Shown: positions 33,579 to 46,326, numbered from the stretch's first letter. The stretch: 61,633 nucleotides of DNA from Alectoria sarmentosa (GCA_009733775.1 WOGZ01000209.1:1-61633), one strand, 5' to 3'. The notes: generated from the letters alone by a model not told the origin. A program made the numbers and translations.

Positions 33579-33730
33579 TCTTCCACAAATCATCATTAAT
33601 CTTTTGCCCCTCCTCTCCTCCTCTTATCCTCTCCTCCTCTTCTTTGAGCTCCCATAACTGCATCACGACTCCCTAGTCCTGACAATCTATCACTTACCCC
33701 CAACAACAGTTAACGTAATTAGTAGTAATA

Positions 33731-36562
33731 ATGCCTAGCATCCAACAGGCTGCTGAGCTGCCTCCCTTAAAGCCCATGTCGTCAAAATGTGAGCCTGACC
33801 TCTTCCTTCCTTCTTTCTCCACCCCCTTTTTCATCATTTGGCCACAGTGTCTGCCCCAAGTCAATCTTTCCAGGCTGACAGTATGCTTCGAAAATGCATG
33901 TGTAGCGCCCTTGATTTGGATTGTAGCTATATGCTTGTTGCTTGCTACTGCGATTGGAATCCTGACACTCTACTATTCTTTACACTTTCCAGCTTCCTGC
34001 AAACCCTCCCGGCAATTTCTCAACCTTTTCCTTCCCCATCCGCCAGCTATCTCCTTTGTATACTATGAGCCAAGGGCAAGAGGCTCACATTCCACACAGC
34101 CGTTTTCATTGCCGAGCCAGAGAGTGCATCTCCTGAGCCAAGTCCCACAACAGTACCAGAAGACAGGAAACCTTCGTCACGCCCTTCATTTTCATCGAAG
34201 CAACACCGCACCAGCACTTCAAAACGCTTGTCGGGACGTCCACCGGCCGGTACCTCGAGTTCTTCCCTGCATTCCATCTCAAGCATTAGTAGTGTCGGAT
34301 CAGACACCACTCTAGATCCGGCCGACCACGGACACCAAGTCGGTCTGAAAAAGTCTAACCATGATGCACGCCGTCAAGACTCCGCCAGTCACATCCTTTC
34401 ACAGGTAGCAGAATGGCTTCACCAAGAAAAAACCAAGAAAGCTGCCCACAAAGCCAGGAGACAGAGTCATGCGAAGCTCGCACACGCTGCCGAAGCAACT
34501 AGAAATCTCGTAGATCAATTTCGTAGCGACGAGTCTAAACACAACAAAGAGCGCCACGTCAGAACTTCTTCGGACTTATCTGAAGGAAGCTTTGCTTTGG
34601 AGAGGTTGGAGCAGATTCTGGCCAACAATATGGCGTTGGGTGGAGAGAACAGTCTCACCCCCACAGAAGACAGAAAGGATTCCTACTTTCCTCATCGAAG
34701 ATCCAAGCGACAAGGCTCCACCAGAGGATTGCTCCGAAAGTCTTCAGCAATAGCATCATCAGATACCGAGTACCAAGAACCTGACGTTGATGTGCCTTCA
34801 GCTGAGGTGGTCCTTGATAATTCCAAAACGCTCGGCTATGGCGGAGGAGCAGCAAGTTCAGAAGTCGGTCTTCTCAACCCTAACAAGCGAGCAGTGAAAG
34901 AAAAGGAAGCTTGGTTGTCATTCAAGATGGAGATCGTTCGATTATCCCACACCCTTCGTCTTAGAGGATGGAGGCGACTACCATTTGATCGCGGCGGTGA
35001 TATCGATGTGGAGCGCCTAAGCGGTGCTTTAACAAACGCCGTATATGTTGTTTCGCCGCCCAAAGATCTTCCCCAGACTCCATCAATTGCAAAGGATAGC
35101 GCCACTTGTCTTTTTCCCAAGAAGACACCTCCGTAAGCATTCACATCGTCAGCTCGACGTTTGGGCTGACCTGATGAAGGAAACTTCTTCTCCGCATCTA
35201 CGGACCTCAAGTCGAACATCTCATTGACCGAGAGAGCGAGCTGCAGATCCTGCGGCGTCTGGCTCGCAAGAAGATCGGTCCTCGATTATTGGGTACTTTC
35301 ACCAACGGCAGATTTGAACAATTCTTCCACGCGCGGACATTGACCGCTAGGGATCTTCGAATCCCCGAAACCTCTAGGCAGATAGCCAAGCGAATGCGTG
35401 AGCTTCATGATGGTATTGAATTGCTGGATGAGGAGCGTGAAGAAGGAGCCTTCATCTGGAGGAATTGGAACAAGTGGGTTGATAGATGCGAAGAGGTCAT
35501 CTCATGGCTTGATAACCAAATCTTGGCAATCAAACAAGGATCAACAGCACCCTCCTCTGGAGCATGGATGGAGCGCGGGCTGGTCTGCGGTGTCGAATGG
35601 TCCTTCTTCAGGCGAACCGTCGATAAGTATAGAAATTGGCTTTTTGACCAAAATGGAGGTCCGGCAGGTATCAGGCAAAAGCTAGTGTTTGCACACAACG
35701 ACGTGAGTGTCTTGGTTCGGGAAGTGTTCTGACAGTGCAAGCTGATTATATCCAGACCCAATATGGGAATCTGCTTCGCCTCGAGCCAAGCGGAGAGTCC
35801 CCTTTGCTCCTACCGGCAAACGAACACAAGCAATTAATAGTAATCGACTTTGAGTACGCGTCAGCTAACGTCCCGGGCTTAGAATTCGCAAACCACTTCA
35901 CTGAATGGTGTTATGACTACCACTCTGCAAGATCATATGCCCTGAACGCCAACAGATACCCAACACCTGAAGAGCAACACCGCTTCCTCAAAGCCTATGT
36001 GCAACATCGTCCTCCAGTCCAGGCTCGTCCGTCTATGTCACCACTTTCAGGGGCCAGCCATGGCCATTCAAGTTCCATCTCTACCTTCATGTTAGACAGC
36101 CGTGCTCCGACGGCACAGATAGAAGAAGAGAAACGGCAAGACGAAGCGGTGGAAAGCGAGATCAGAAAGCTCGTAACGGAGACGCGCCTCTGGCGGGTGG
36201 CCAATTCAGCGCAATGGGTCGCATGGGGAATCGTACAAGCCAAAGTCCCAGGCATGGATGAGGCATTGGAAGCAAGAATGAACAGCAGCCCAGATTCAGA
36301 AGAGGCGATCATCCGAACCCCACAAGGATACCTCAGCTCTAATTCACTGGGCCCAGAGAATAGAGAAACTGCTCAAGATACCCATGAAAAGAGGCCCGAG
36401 AGGAGAGAAGAAGTGCCGGAAGAGGAAGACGAGTTTGATTATTTGGGCTATGCGCAGGAGAGAGCCCTGTTATTCTGGGGAGATATCCTTCAGCTCGGGA
36501 TTGTGAAGAGGGAGGATTTGCCGGAGCAACTACTGAACAAAGTCAAGGTCATCGAATGTTGA
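33731..36562 (+). CDS. Choline/ethanolamine kinase
   Basis: Five exons (33731..33788, 33848..33880, 34070..35132, 35180..35702, 35756..36562) encode about 827 residues. A ~300-residue disordered leader (GKRLTFHTAVFIAEPES, Ser-rich tracts) precedes the kinase. Kinase features are LSGALTNAVYVV, then PKLLLRIYGPQVEHLIDRESEL, GPRLLGTFTNGRFEQFFHARTL, the Brenner motif FAHNDTQYGNLLRLEP (made by a splice between Asp and Thr) and VIDFEYASANVPGLEFANHF. The enzyme phosphorylates choline with ATP, the first step of the CDP-choline route to phosphatidylcholine. The 33-base second exon is phase-neutral; skipping it would leave the frame intact. A typical length is 400-500 residues in yeast, while filamentous fungi carry long N-terminal extensions. 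The N-terminal exon structure is less certain than the kinase. Confidence 0.88.
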
Positions 36563-36894
36563 CACAGGGATGGCAAAGGGTGCCTTGCTACCACTTTGTC
36601 CCGTTGAGACACCCTTTTGGCGGGATCACTCTTCCTTACAATAGACATGGAAATGAAAACGACCAAAATCTTTCAGCATTCAACCCTCTTCTTAGCTGCT
36701 GATGTCGCGGGTCGCATTGACTCGATTTTGAGAGCTCGAGGCCATGCTTCTCCTAGCCAAAGAATGTGCGGCGATCTACGGGCAAGTAGGCATCTTCATG
36801 ATGTTAACGCAGCGTTTCGGCTTCAAAATCAAGCCTTACATGTATCCAGCTCTCGGCGCCTCCACCCGTTCTTCATTCTCTCATCTTCCAGACA
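36563..36894. other. Convergent 3' region
   Basis: The choline kinase and DENN genes end towards each other across these 332 bases. No additional gene is visible. Confidence 0.55.
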
Positions 36895-38976
36895 TCAACA
36901 GATCCTCACCCCACAACACTCGACTCTCCCGCCCCGGACATCGGCCTTCCTTCCCCAGTAGAAAGCAACCAGCTCCCGCACAAAGTCTCTGTCGCTCTCG
37001 CTCCAGATATCAAGGCCCATACAGCTCATATCTTCACTGCTCACATAGACTGCATTCGCGTCTTCCGGACTTTCGACCCTACCTTTCCGTCTCATCTGCC
37101 CACCATTTTCATCTTCAATTGCATTTCCACCGTCATTCGCATCCGAGTAATCCGACACATCGATGATATCTGATAATGTCTTGAGTATCAAGGTGGTCAG
37201 TCGATGAAAGTAGCCAATAATTGTCATTTCCAATCCCGCTGGCGCGGTGTCCATTCCCTCTCTGCTGGGAGATCTGCCAGGCGACTTCTTCGCTGGACGT
37301 GGTCGATCGGGTGAATCACCGCGGTAATTATCGAAATGGCGTAGCAAAGCAGCATCGTGATCTGCTTCTTCGTCCAGGTCTGTGCGTTTCTCGCCGGCTG
37401 AAGCCCACCATATGAAACTGGAGTATGCAAGTGCGGACCAGGATTGTGCTTCGGCGAGTTGAGCGTCAAGGGTGGAGGAAGCATCGTCATAGGTCTCTTG
37501 GGTATTTTCGAAAGGGAGCTCAGAAGTTTGGTCTGTGCTCGAATACATGGACGCATGCGGAGAGTGGCCGTTGGGGAAGCGGCGAAGTTCTCGACGTAAT
37601 GTACGGTACCGACGCAGATCCCGCTGTGTGGCTTTGATCTCTGTACCTTTCTGAACTTCAACGCGTGGCCACATTTTTTCTTTGGCTTGTTTTGAGTACG
37701 ATGGCGGGATAGTGACGAGTGTATCGAAGAGGTGGTCTTTGAGGGAGAGGATGTCATCTGTCGTACAGGCCACCCACCCATATCCCATGCCCGCATCAGT
37801 AGTTTCGGAGCTAGGAATGGTGTCTCGCGAACCTTGAGCTAGGGTCGCCATGTCGTGGACACCTGCTGCGAAAAGTGGCCGCAGGCGGATGGGTAGAGGT
37901 TCGAGTGGGAGGAGGTCGGAGACAGAGGATGGGATACCGGAAAGGACCGAAATGTCATACACTGAAGGTACTTGTCAGCGTATGTAACTGAATCCCGAAA
38001 AGTAATTATACTTACCGAAGTTACAAGCCAGTTCAACAGGCGCTTGGCCCACAAGCAGTATTCGTTTTCGTAACAGCGCCGCTTTGTACAAAGGAAATAT
38101 CAGGGGACCGAAGGTATCTAGCAACACAGGTAGAGAACGAGCAGGATGATGAGGCGACAGTGATTGCCCTGGTGGGGCCAGAGCAGACGCTGTTGAAATA
38201 GCACGATTGCGAGTGCGCGTTTTGCCGTTGGGTGAGGCTTGACTTTGTTTTCGCTTGGCTTGTCCATCTGAAGGCGATTCTGCTGCTTCATTCTGCAAGT
38301 CTTCTTCAGTTCGCATCTTGTGTGTGAGCCAAAAATCTTCTAATGGCTGGGTCTTCGCAGGATCTTGGACGAGGGCTCTGGCCATCTCAGCAAGCATTCA
38401 ACGGTTCAAATGGACACTCACTCACTTTGCCAATTCCTCCAGTCCCAAGGCATGTTTCCAACATTTCCCAAGTCTACCGTAGCTCAATGGTACCAGTGCT
38501 CCTACGGCCAGCATGAGCGCATTTCGGTCCACCTCCTCGGCGGGCTCGTTGAGGAAGGCACTGATGCCAGCATAGTCGTCATCGTGGACGAAGTATCTTG
38601 CATTTAGTCAGATCGTTATGGCGATGAGTGTATAGGCAGCGTACATGAAATCTTTTCGGACATTGTGTAGGCCTGAAGGGAGAGATTTGTATTCCACGCT
38701 TTCATTGAGCTCTACTGCCGCAGCAGTCAGTAAAACCTCAGGGTTGAAAGCCTCCTGACATACACCCAGGGATTGACTGCTTCCATGCTATCGTGTACCT
38801 GGTATTCCTTAAGCCCTCATCCACATCCGAGCAGGTAAAGAGTTCTTATAAGCCTACCCTGCCTTGGCATCGAAAAGGATCAAGAAGACGGCGGCAACCG
38901 GTGGCAGTTCTTCTACATTGCCATTAGGAAGTTCAAGATGGAGCGAGTGCCCTCTACGTCGTTTGGCAGTTGACAT
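36895..38976 (-). CDS. LCHN-type DENN domain protein with DUF4484 tail
   Basis: Six exons, complement(36895..37961, 38016..38377, 38426..38596, 38645..38714, 38764..38798, 38858..38976), encode 607 residues. ELPPVAAVFLILFDAKAGYT and KQSIPGLELNESVEYKSLPS followed by GLHNV, then YFVHDDDYAGISAF, are the N-terminal blocks of the LCHN/DUF2347 DENN family. RILLVGQAPVELACNFVYDI is the core strand. The end SESDRDFVRELVAFYWGRKA ... VECCGVRIC is the fungal DUF4484 signature. DENN proteins usually act on Rab-type GTPases as exchange factors; the partner of this family is not settled. Exon 5 in genomic order (the second of the transcript) is only 35 bases, and introns are 48-59 bases. The gene is divergent from DML1, with only 211 bases between starts. 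Confidence 0.85.
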
Positions 38977-39187
38977 GCTGAGAGTGAAATAACATGATCA
39001 TGAAACATTGACTAAAGAGACGAGTACTTTTCTATGAGGGTGCGTCCCGCTGTTGCCGTGAGCGGTTGTGGGGTACAAACCACGGGCTACTCGTAGTATC
39101 AGTAATTCTGCGGAAGGTCATGACTTCCTCACTTCAACAACAGCCCGGTTCAGATATCCCTGGGATGACACCTAAAGTCCCTCAATC
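38977..39187. promoter_or_regulatory. Compact divergent promoter, DENN gene and DML1
   Basis: Only 211 bases separate two divergent start codons, so the core promoters must almost touch. No defined element is identified. Confidence 0.55.
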
Positions 39188-41067
39188 ATGCATGAGATCC
39201 TAACGATCCAGCTTGGCCACCGTGCAAACCACGTCGCCACTCATTTCTGGAACACACAGGTATTTTCCCGCTGCTGGCCCCCAACGCCAACTTCGCCGCA
39301 GTACCTAACTCACACTTCCCTCTTCTGATCGGCAGGAATCTTACTTTACATATGGCAACACCCAAGCTTCCGCACCTGTCGACCATGACGTACATTTCCG
39401 TCCTGGTATCGGAGCAAGTGGAGAGGAGACATACACGCCAAGGACCCTGGTCTATGATCTCAAGGGAGGCTTCGGCGGGCTAAAGAAGTGGGGGGGCTTG
39501 TATGAACAGCAGATCAGCGAAGATGGCGGGGTGCAAGGAGGGAAAGGTGTTTGGTGAGTTGTGTTGGTGGGGAGCGGCGTGAGCAGAGACCACTATGCTG
39601 ACAATACTTTTGGTAGAATAGGGATGGCAATGTGGCCTTGCATCAAGATTCTGAAATCAAGCAATCTGACTACCAACGAAGCCTTGACGAAGGCGTTCCC
39701 AATGCACACAACCTAAGTACTAAGACTGTAAGATACTGGTCGGATTTCAATCGCGTATTCTACCATCCGCGATCGATAGTGCAAATCCACGATTACGAGC
39801 TGGGTTCTACCCTTATGCCATTCGAGAAGTGGGAAAGTGGTGAGGACCTTTTCGAGAGCATGGATAGGGACGTGGACTTGCTAGATCGAGATATAAGAGT
39901 CTGGGCCGAGGAGTGCGATCAAATGCAGGGCATTCAAGTCTTTACAGGTGGAGACGATGCTTGGAGCGCCGTTGCAGCCAAATACATCGAAAGCCTAAGA
40001 GATGAATTCGGGAAGACAGGAATATGGACATGGGGGTTCGAAGAAGAGCAGGGTAAAGGGCAGAAAGTCGGTCCTGTCGTCCCGCGTTGATTGAGCAATA
40101 CTTGTTGACTGCGATGAGAAGGCCAAGCAAATGCTAAGGACTTTTAATGCCGCTAGAATGGCCAACGAGATGTCGACACATGCATCTATGTACATTCCAC
40201 TGTCAGTACCACCAGCTCGACTCCCACAGTATGTACGCCTTGACCGAAACTCGCAATGGCACACCTCAGCACTCCTCTCGGCTGCACTCGAAAGTGTTAC
40301 ACTACCGACAAGACTGAGGCATGACACCCAGAAGTGCGGGTTCGTTAATGACCTGGAGGCTACGTTGAATGTCAACGGGAATCAGCGGATCGCCCAGCTG
40401 CAGTGTAGCGTTTTCGATCCCGAAACGGCGCCGTATGTAATTGCAATTCCCCGCGGGAGCACTGATGATAGAGCGCCATCAGGAAACGACGGCCTCCGGG
40501 TTGAAAAGGATAGACTGAATCTTGCTGGGTCAAGACTGGACATGGACCTCTCGTGTTGTAACGCTCGATCCACGTCTCCGTTTGCTGCTCAGCACGATGG
40601 ATCGGACCATGTCTTCGGTGCCGTCGAAAGTGTGAGGACCAAATCTGAAGCAGCCAGAGATGAAACGACGGACGACGTCGAGATGACTTATGCACGAAAA
40701 CGACGGCGATTTGCTGGTCTGCCAGTCATCGAAAGGTTCGTGACCCCAACATTGTCAAGGCGTCTGCCCATCCGGAGAATACTTCCTTATCCAACTAATC
40801 CCGCGCAGGTTCCACTCCTCGCTTGAGTATCCACTCCTCGATAGCTTCCCGCCAATTTTCTCGCTCTCGCCGGGTCTCACCCAAATTGCGGTCCACACCT
40901 CGCTTTCGACCACATCAGGGATTTCTAAACGAGTCAAAGCTCTACAAGGTATTGTCAGCAGGATGGCAGACTTTGACGAGCGCGAGACACTTTCCAACCG
41001 CCTCGGCGAGATCGGCGAAGCATACGAGGATGGCTGGCACAGTGGATCGGATGAGAGCGACGACTGA
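39188..41067 (+). CDS. DML1: Dml1/Misato tubulin-like mitochondrial inheritance protein
   Basis: Five exons (39188..39259, 39336..39553, 39622..40052, 40096..40735, 40809..41067) encode about 539 residues. MHEILTIQLGHRANHVATHF with WNTQESYFTYG is the tubulin/FtsZ-like Misato segment I. RTLVYDLKGGFGGLKKWGGL and YWSDFNRVFYHPRSIVQI follow. The C-terminus FHSSLEYPLLDSFPPIFSLS ... GEIGEAYEDGWHSGSDESDD is characteristic of Dml1. The protein is needed for mitochondrial partitioning in yeast. The third intron is uncertain: 40053..40095 (43 bases, GTAAAG donor) keeps the frame and gives EEEQAILVDCDEKAKQ. A longer intron from 40067 to about 40121 with a weak GTCGGT donor would give GKGQKAKQ instead. 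The other junctions are clear. Confidence 0.88.
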
Positions 41068-43020
41068 GATGGGGATAGAGTGTACTATAATTGACATGGT
41101 CTGGAGTACAAATGGCGAAATGGCTACGTGAGCGCTATTGATTTGATTACATATCAGAGCCGACGAGGATACGAGGCACAGCTCAAGAATACCTTAATGT
41201 CCAAGCGCAATGACTCGGCTTGGTATGAAGATTGGCGGGCAAAACCATGTGCTGCGGAAGTGCTTGTTGTCCTCACTGTTGATCCTCCCAGCTCTCTCTG
41301 GCGGTGAGAGGCACGTCTTGGGATGCAATTGGAGGGAGAGTGATGGAAGGCGAACACTTCCATGTCCGCGAGCAAGTGGGGAGCGGTCTGGCTCAAGCAT
41401 GTCAGACAAGAGATGGAAATCCTGCGAAATCCAATCACGGGCCCGACTACCTTGTACGGTGAAAAGGATGTTGAGAGGTGCATCTGATGGAGCTAGAAAG
41501 CTTATAATGTTTTCAATACGTAATGGACGATTGAAACGCTGACAGTTGATGAATAATACCTGGGTACTTCCTTTGCTAAGGAAAAAGAAAGCATTTTCTC
41601 GCATTTTCGGAAATTTTTTTTGCTTTCTTTTGCTTTCTATTTTTGAACGCTTTTGCTGTAGGGCGCTCCGGGACGGGAAGTACATACCTAGAGGTACCTA
41701 AGGTACCTAGGTACACTAGTAGCGTCGGGCTTGTCGATCCTCGACGAATTAGCACGCTAAGATACCCAGCGGTTCCTTAGGTAGGTATTACGTAAGATAC
41801 TCGAGTAGGTAAACCGGTAAACCCAGACATGGATGAAGGCGGGGTACGTTAGCTTTACCCCGGTATTTTTCTTTTGGCGTCGTTTTCTTCTTTCCCTTTT
41901 CCTCCCCTTCTCGTTGATTAATCACAAGGTAAAGTAGGTACCTTAGCTTAGCTAAGTATCTCGGGACTCTTGTTCGAAGACTGCCCCCATCCATCACTTG
42001 CCCATGCGCTCCAAACATTCTTTCTTCCCATGATCCTGATTACTTTGGCACGCAGGAATCTGTCAGAATTCAATTCAGAAAAAGCCAAGCCGCAGTACTG
42101 AGGGTTAGCAGTCTCTTCAGAGCTATCTTACCTAAAGACAACAAGGTACCAAGGTATACACATTCATGGCTGCTCTTTGCTCGTCCTCGCTCCTTTACAG
42201 CTTGGCCACCAAAGAGTCCGCTCCCTTGGGCAGCTTGGTAATGAGCTGGGAAAGCTTCACACCCTCGACACCTATGCATTTCCCTAGTCCCTGCGGCCAC
42301 ATCTGCGCATGCTACCAAGGCAACATTGCGCTTTCCTACACATCTCCTCGCCTACCCTCACCGCTTTGGTAGCTTATGCAATCCGCAGATACAGGCTATC
42401 CATCGCTGGCTTGCGATTGCATGCTGCCCTTATATCTGCGTGTTAGGGCCGCAGATGTTTGCTTACCTGCCACCATGTAGCTTTCTTCCCACCTTTGGCA
42501 TGGCCTTCCCGACCTGCATCCTGTAGCCTGCTTAATGAATTAATGTCGACGCCAATCATTGTTAGCGGCATCTTGCAGAAATGGATAGCTACTAAGCCTA
42601 GTTCCGAGGGGAAGAGAAAAGAGGGAAAGAAGAAAAAAATTCACAACAATCTTTACGAGTCTCCAAGGCTCCAACCCCAAGACGGGATGCCACTAGCAAG
42701 GCCATGGTATGGTATGCATGACCTGGCAGATACGGGGCCGTGATAGGACTTGGTCCTGCCCGTCTGACACTATTGGCTGCTTGGGTAGTTGGGGATGATT
42801 TATCTGCAGTGCTTACACCAGTGCACCCTGGATGCCTTTATCACTCAATCTCTGCCCACCTCTTCAACAGTCTCCTCTCCTTTGATTCATACCCGCTCAT
42901 AGCAACAAGGACTCGCTCGCTAAGGTTCTTCTGTTCTCTCTCGCTTTGTTCCCTTGAACAAGATTCACTTCTTTCTTCCTGCATTCGTGTACTTCTGGGA
43001 TTTGCACAACATTCAGCAAA
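41068..43020. other. 1.95 kb intergenic with GGTACC-rich palindromes
   Basis: No gene is supported here. From 41685 to 41945 the sequence is crowded with TACCT/AGGTA elements, including overlapping GGTACC palindromes, and more occur near 42145. The last several hundred bases before 43021 are pyrimidine-rich and probably the promoter of the wall-protein gene. Frames of up to 163 codons occur but lack family character. Confidence 0.5.
41685..41945. repeat. Cluster of AGGTACCT-type palindromic elements
   Basis: Copies of GAGGTACCTA, AGGTACCTAGGTAC, TTAGGTAGGTA, GAGTAGGTAAACC and TAAAGTAGGTACCTTA occur within 260 bases. The last 16-mer (41930-41945) is found again exactly at 22422-22437. Either a dispersed element or a repeated regulatory site is possible. 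Confidence 0.6.
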
Positions 43021-45314
43021 ATGAAGTCGTTTCTCGCTTTGTCCACCTGTAAGGCACTTTTCGGGGTTACCTCTTCCTGTTCGAGATTGCGTTTTGAGTC
43101 GCGAGACATGCTGCAGGACCCATTTACTCTTTTCACTCCCCCAACAAGTATTTTCGGTCTAAGCTTTTTTCTATAAATGGGAATGCTGACTCCGAAATGT
43201 GCAAGTGGTCGGCGCTACTATCGCCGCCAACGGCTTGGAGAATCGATGGTATCCAGGGTGGAACTCCACCACGTATGTTCATACCCATCATTGATACCTT
43301 CGATATTAACGCATCACAGCTCGTATCCCGAGACCGAGACAATGACCACTTACACCACTGTCACGACCTGCCCTCTCACGACCCGCTCCGGAAGCGCCTA
43401 TTACACGAGCCTCACTACCTCTACCATTGTAGTAACAAGCTGCAAGGGAGGCTGCCGTAAAACTGCTACCCCACCCCCGCCACCACCACCAAGGAAGACA
43501 TTCTCCATCGAGACTACTCCCCTCACTCCACCAAGTTCTTCCAAAAGCATCGCACCTTCCCCACCTCCACCATCAATTACTTCCCTTACACCGAAGCCAT
43601 CTAAGGGAACGACTCTAGTAATCTCCTCCGTTCCTCAAACTTCCGAGACTCCAAGCTACTCGAACGTGTGTAAGTTTCTTGGTAGATGGGACAGGAAACG
43701 AGCTAAAGATAGGTCAGACTACTATTTTCAAAACCAAGAACGAGACGATTCCTACGACATCCAAAACCGAGACCACCAGTTACACCACGAGCACCGTTAT
43801 TATCACCACCACGACGTGCCCAGGTGAGCAGTACTGCGCACCCGGAAAAATCCATCACTAACATGGATTGGGCAGTCACGTTGACCACCATCACAACCGA
43901 TTCAACAACAAAAACTGTCCCCGTAACTGAAACAAAGACCACCATCATAACGAGCATCACGACGATTCCCATGACCATGACCAAGACCACAGAGACTACA
44001 AGCTTTACAACAAGCACGCAGTACCTAACGTGAGCTTTTCCCAAGCGATTCCTACCTCCTTGATCAGAATCCCAACAGAAGAGCTGACTTTAATATCATG
44101 TAGGACGACCACCTGCCCAGTGACGTCCACTGCCATCACTCTCAAATCGTCAACTCTCACTGTGCCAACGACGCTCTCCAAAACCCTAGTACTCACCAGC
44201 ATCTTGACAATTCCAGTGACTAGTACTACCGAGACCGTTAAGACAACACCTATAATCGTTACTGAATCAACCGAGACGACCAGCTTCACAACGAGCAGAG
44301 TGTATATAACGTGAGTGTGCTTTCTAGGGCGATCCAACTTTTGGTTAGTACGTCGAAGTAGATGCTGATGACCAAATTCAACAGAACTACGACTTGCCCG
44401 GTAACTTCAACCGTCATCACAAACGAATCTACAACCTCGACAGTGCCTGTCACCCTCACAAAGACTACTGTACTAACTAGCCTCACTACGATCCCCGTCC
44501 CCGTTACGCCAAGCATAACTCAGTCGATCGAGGTTGTTGTTTCCACCACAAAATTGATCACCTACACGACTACCACATGCCCAGGTACGTGTAGTTCACA
44601 ATTCAAGGAGGTCGTCAGATTAATCCGTCGAATCACCTAGTATCCAGCACTGTTGTCACAATCAGTGAGACGCCTACAACCATACCGATCACGCAGACCT
44701 TTACCATCACGAGCAGTTCGATGAGCACCTTTCCAATAACCACAACTACTACGATAATCAGTACTCCACCCCAGACTGAAACCGAGATCAAGACCCCAGC
44801 TCCAACTCCAGTTATAGTCCAAACAATCATCTCGGAGACTCCAACTAGCGCAATCAGTACTCCACCCCCTGAAAAGGAGACTGAAATCGAGACTAAGACC
44901 TCAGCTCCGACTCCGATTACAATCGAAACAGCCATCTCCGAGACTCCAACTACGATAATTAGTACCTCAACCCCTAGAAAGGAGACTGAAACCGAGGCTA
45001 GAACACCAGCTCTTGCAACGCCTGTAATCGCGACCACTCTGGAGAAGGAGGTCGAAAATGGAACAACTACGCCAGAGGTTGAAGCAACCTCCAAGACACC
45101 ACAAATTGAAAGTACGACGGAAGTGACGCCCGCCAGCACCACGGTACCAAATACTCCACTCATCACTGAAGCGACTGAGGGTCAACCCGAATACCCTGTG
45201 GAAACCTCTATCCCAAATTCCACGTCACCGCTCGCTTTCAAAGGTGCAGCACCCACCAACAAACCTGCAGTGGCCGCTTTGGCTGGCTTGGCCGCTATCA
45301 TGGTGCTGGTCTAA
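43021..45314 (+). CDS. Threonine-rich GPI-anchored cell-wall protein with duplicated exons
   Basis: Eight exons (43021..43048, 43206..43272, 43320..43669, 43713..43823, 43876..44029, 44104..44310, 44385..44584, 44641..45314) encode 596 residues. MKSFLALSTLVGATIAANG, formed across the first splice, is a signal peptide. The C-terminus NSTSPLAFKGAAPTNKPAVA followed by a short hydrophobic tail is a GPI-attachment signal. The body is almost entirely Thr/Ser/Pro/Val, suited to dense O-mannosylation. The block TTTCPVTST-IT-...TTIPVT...TETTSFTTS recurs in exons 4-7, each repeat being about one exon. The GTGAGC/GTGAGT donors at the ends of exons 5 and 6 fall at the same codon position in a Thr codon. 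No catalytic or CFEM domain is present. A structural or adhesin-like wall role is likely. Intron 3 is only 43 bases. Confidence 0.82.
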
Positions 45315-46326
45315 GACCACTGCGAGTGGCTTGTCTCTTGGAAAAGGAAAAGATTGTTATTCCATGCGCCTCACACTCCTTTACGACCATCACGCTCCTT
45401 GATGAAGACATGATTTATGATCTCGGGCAATAGATATCGCTTGGAGTTGACACTCCTTAGTATGATTTTAACGGACAAATTTCCGGGAGCATATTGTCAT
45501 TTGGGCGGTAATCCTAATTACAGTAGCGGTGGGAATGGAAAAGGTGGAGAAGGGTAGTTGAAGTGAAAAGGGAACGTGGCAAAGTGGAAAATGCAATTGA
45601 ATATAGGCTCAAAATTGTGCTTGATTGCCTACAACCTGATTCGCAAAGAGAAACAAGTGGCAGGTGCACTACCAGCTAAGAATCGCGCAGGTCAAAGAAA
45701 GAGAGCGATGGTGAAAGTTGAAATTTTACGCAAGATAATGTGAAGCCGAATATGACCATTGGTATTATGTATGGGTTATTGGCAGAGTTGGTAGAATGAG
45801 AACCTTAGATGTGACCGGTTTTAATACCTGGACAATCTACTCGAGTAGAGTATTTTAGCGCGTCCTTTTCTTCCATCCCCAATTACATCTCGACCAAGGC
45901 CTTTATGACGAGAATTTCAGTACCAAAAATCCTTTTTTGATACACTTGTACAATTTCCAATCTTACAATTTTAATCAGAAAGCAAGGTATCTACCTCGTG
46001 GAATTGTGAAAGTTGCCATCCGTGCTATCCGACGGATAGTGTAAGGCTGAAGACTAAGCTGGCCTTGAGGATGGATAAAAGACGGCCCGAAAGCTCGATT
46101 GAAGTGGCTCAGTTGGCCTCAACTTCAAGGAAATAGATTCGTGTGTTACTCGTAAAGAAGCATTTGGTCTTCCTGCATACGAGTATGATCCAACGTCTCC
46201 CTCTTTTGAAGACACCCTTTGCATATCCAGCTTCGTCGCCTCTCTCTGACTTAATTCTGAGCGTCTCGTCACTATACTGGCATCAGCACAGCAGAACTTG
46301 CGCCTGAGGGCGCCCAAGTCTCCAAC
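45315..46326. other. 1.0 kb intergenic region
   Basis: Downstream of the wall-protein gene and upstream of SEC63. The frames of up to about 108 codons on the minus strand overlap the SEC63 start and look like chance. No repeat or RNA gene was recognised. Confidence 0.5.

Larger units (their letters stand above)
32854..33730. other. Intergenic with several minisatellites
   Basis: These 877 bases hold the RPS22 3' region and the choline kinase promoter. Simple repeats dominate: GCAGAGCAG at 33247-33274, GATGAGGAG at 33372-33408 and TTTCATC/TTTCCTC heptamers at 33510-33578. The CT-rich tract before the choline kinase start is typical of fungal promoters. No coding frame is supported. Confidence 0.55.

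Noticed and set aside
43703..45166. Long Val/Ser-rich minus-strand frames opposite the wall protein
   Set aside because: They are antisense shadows of the Thr-rich repeats, whose ACC/ACT codons read as GGT/AGT on the other strand.
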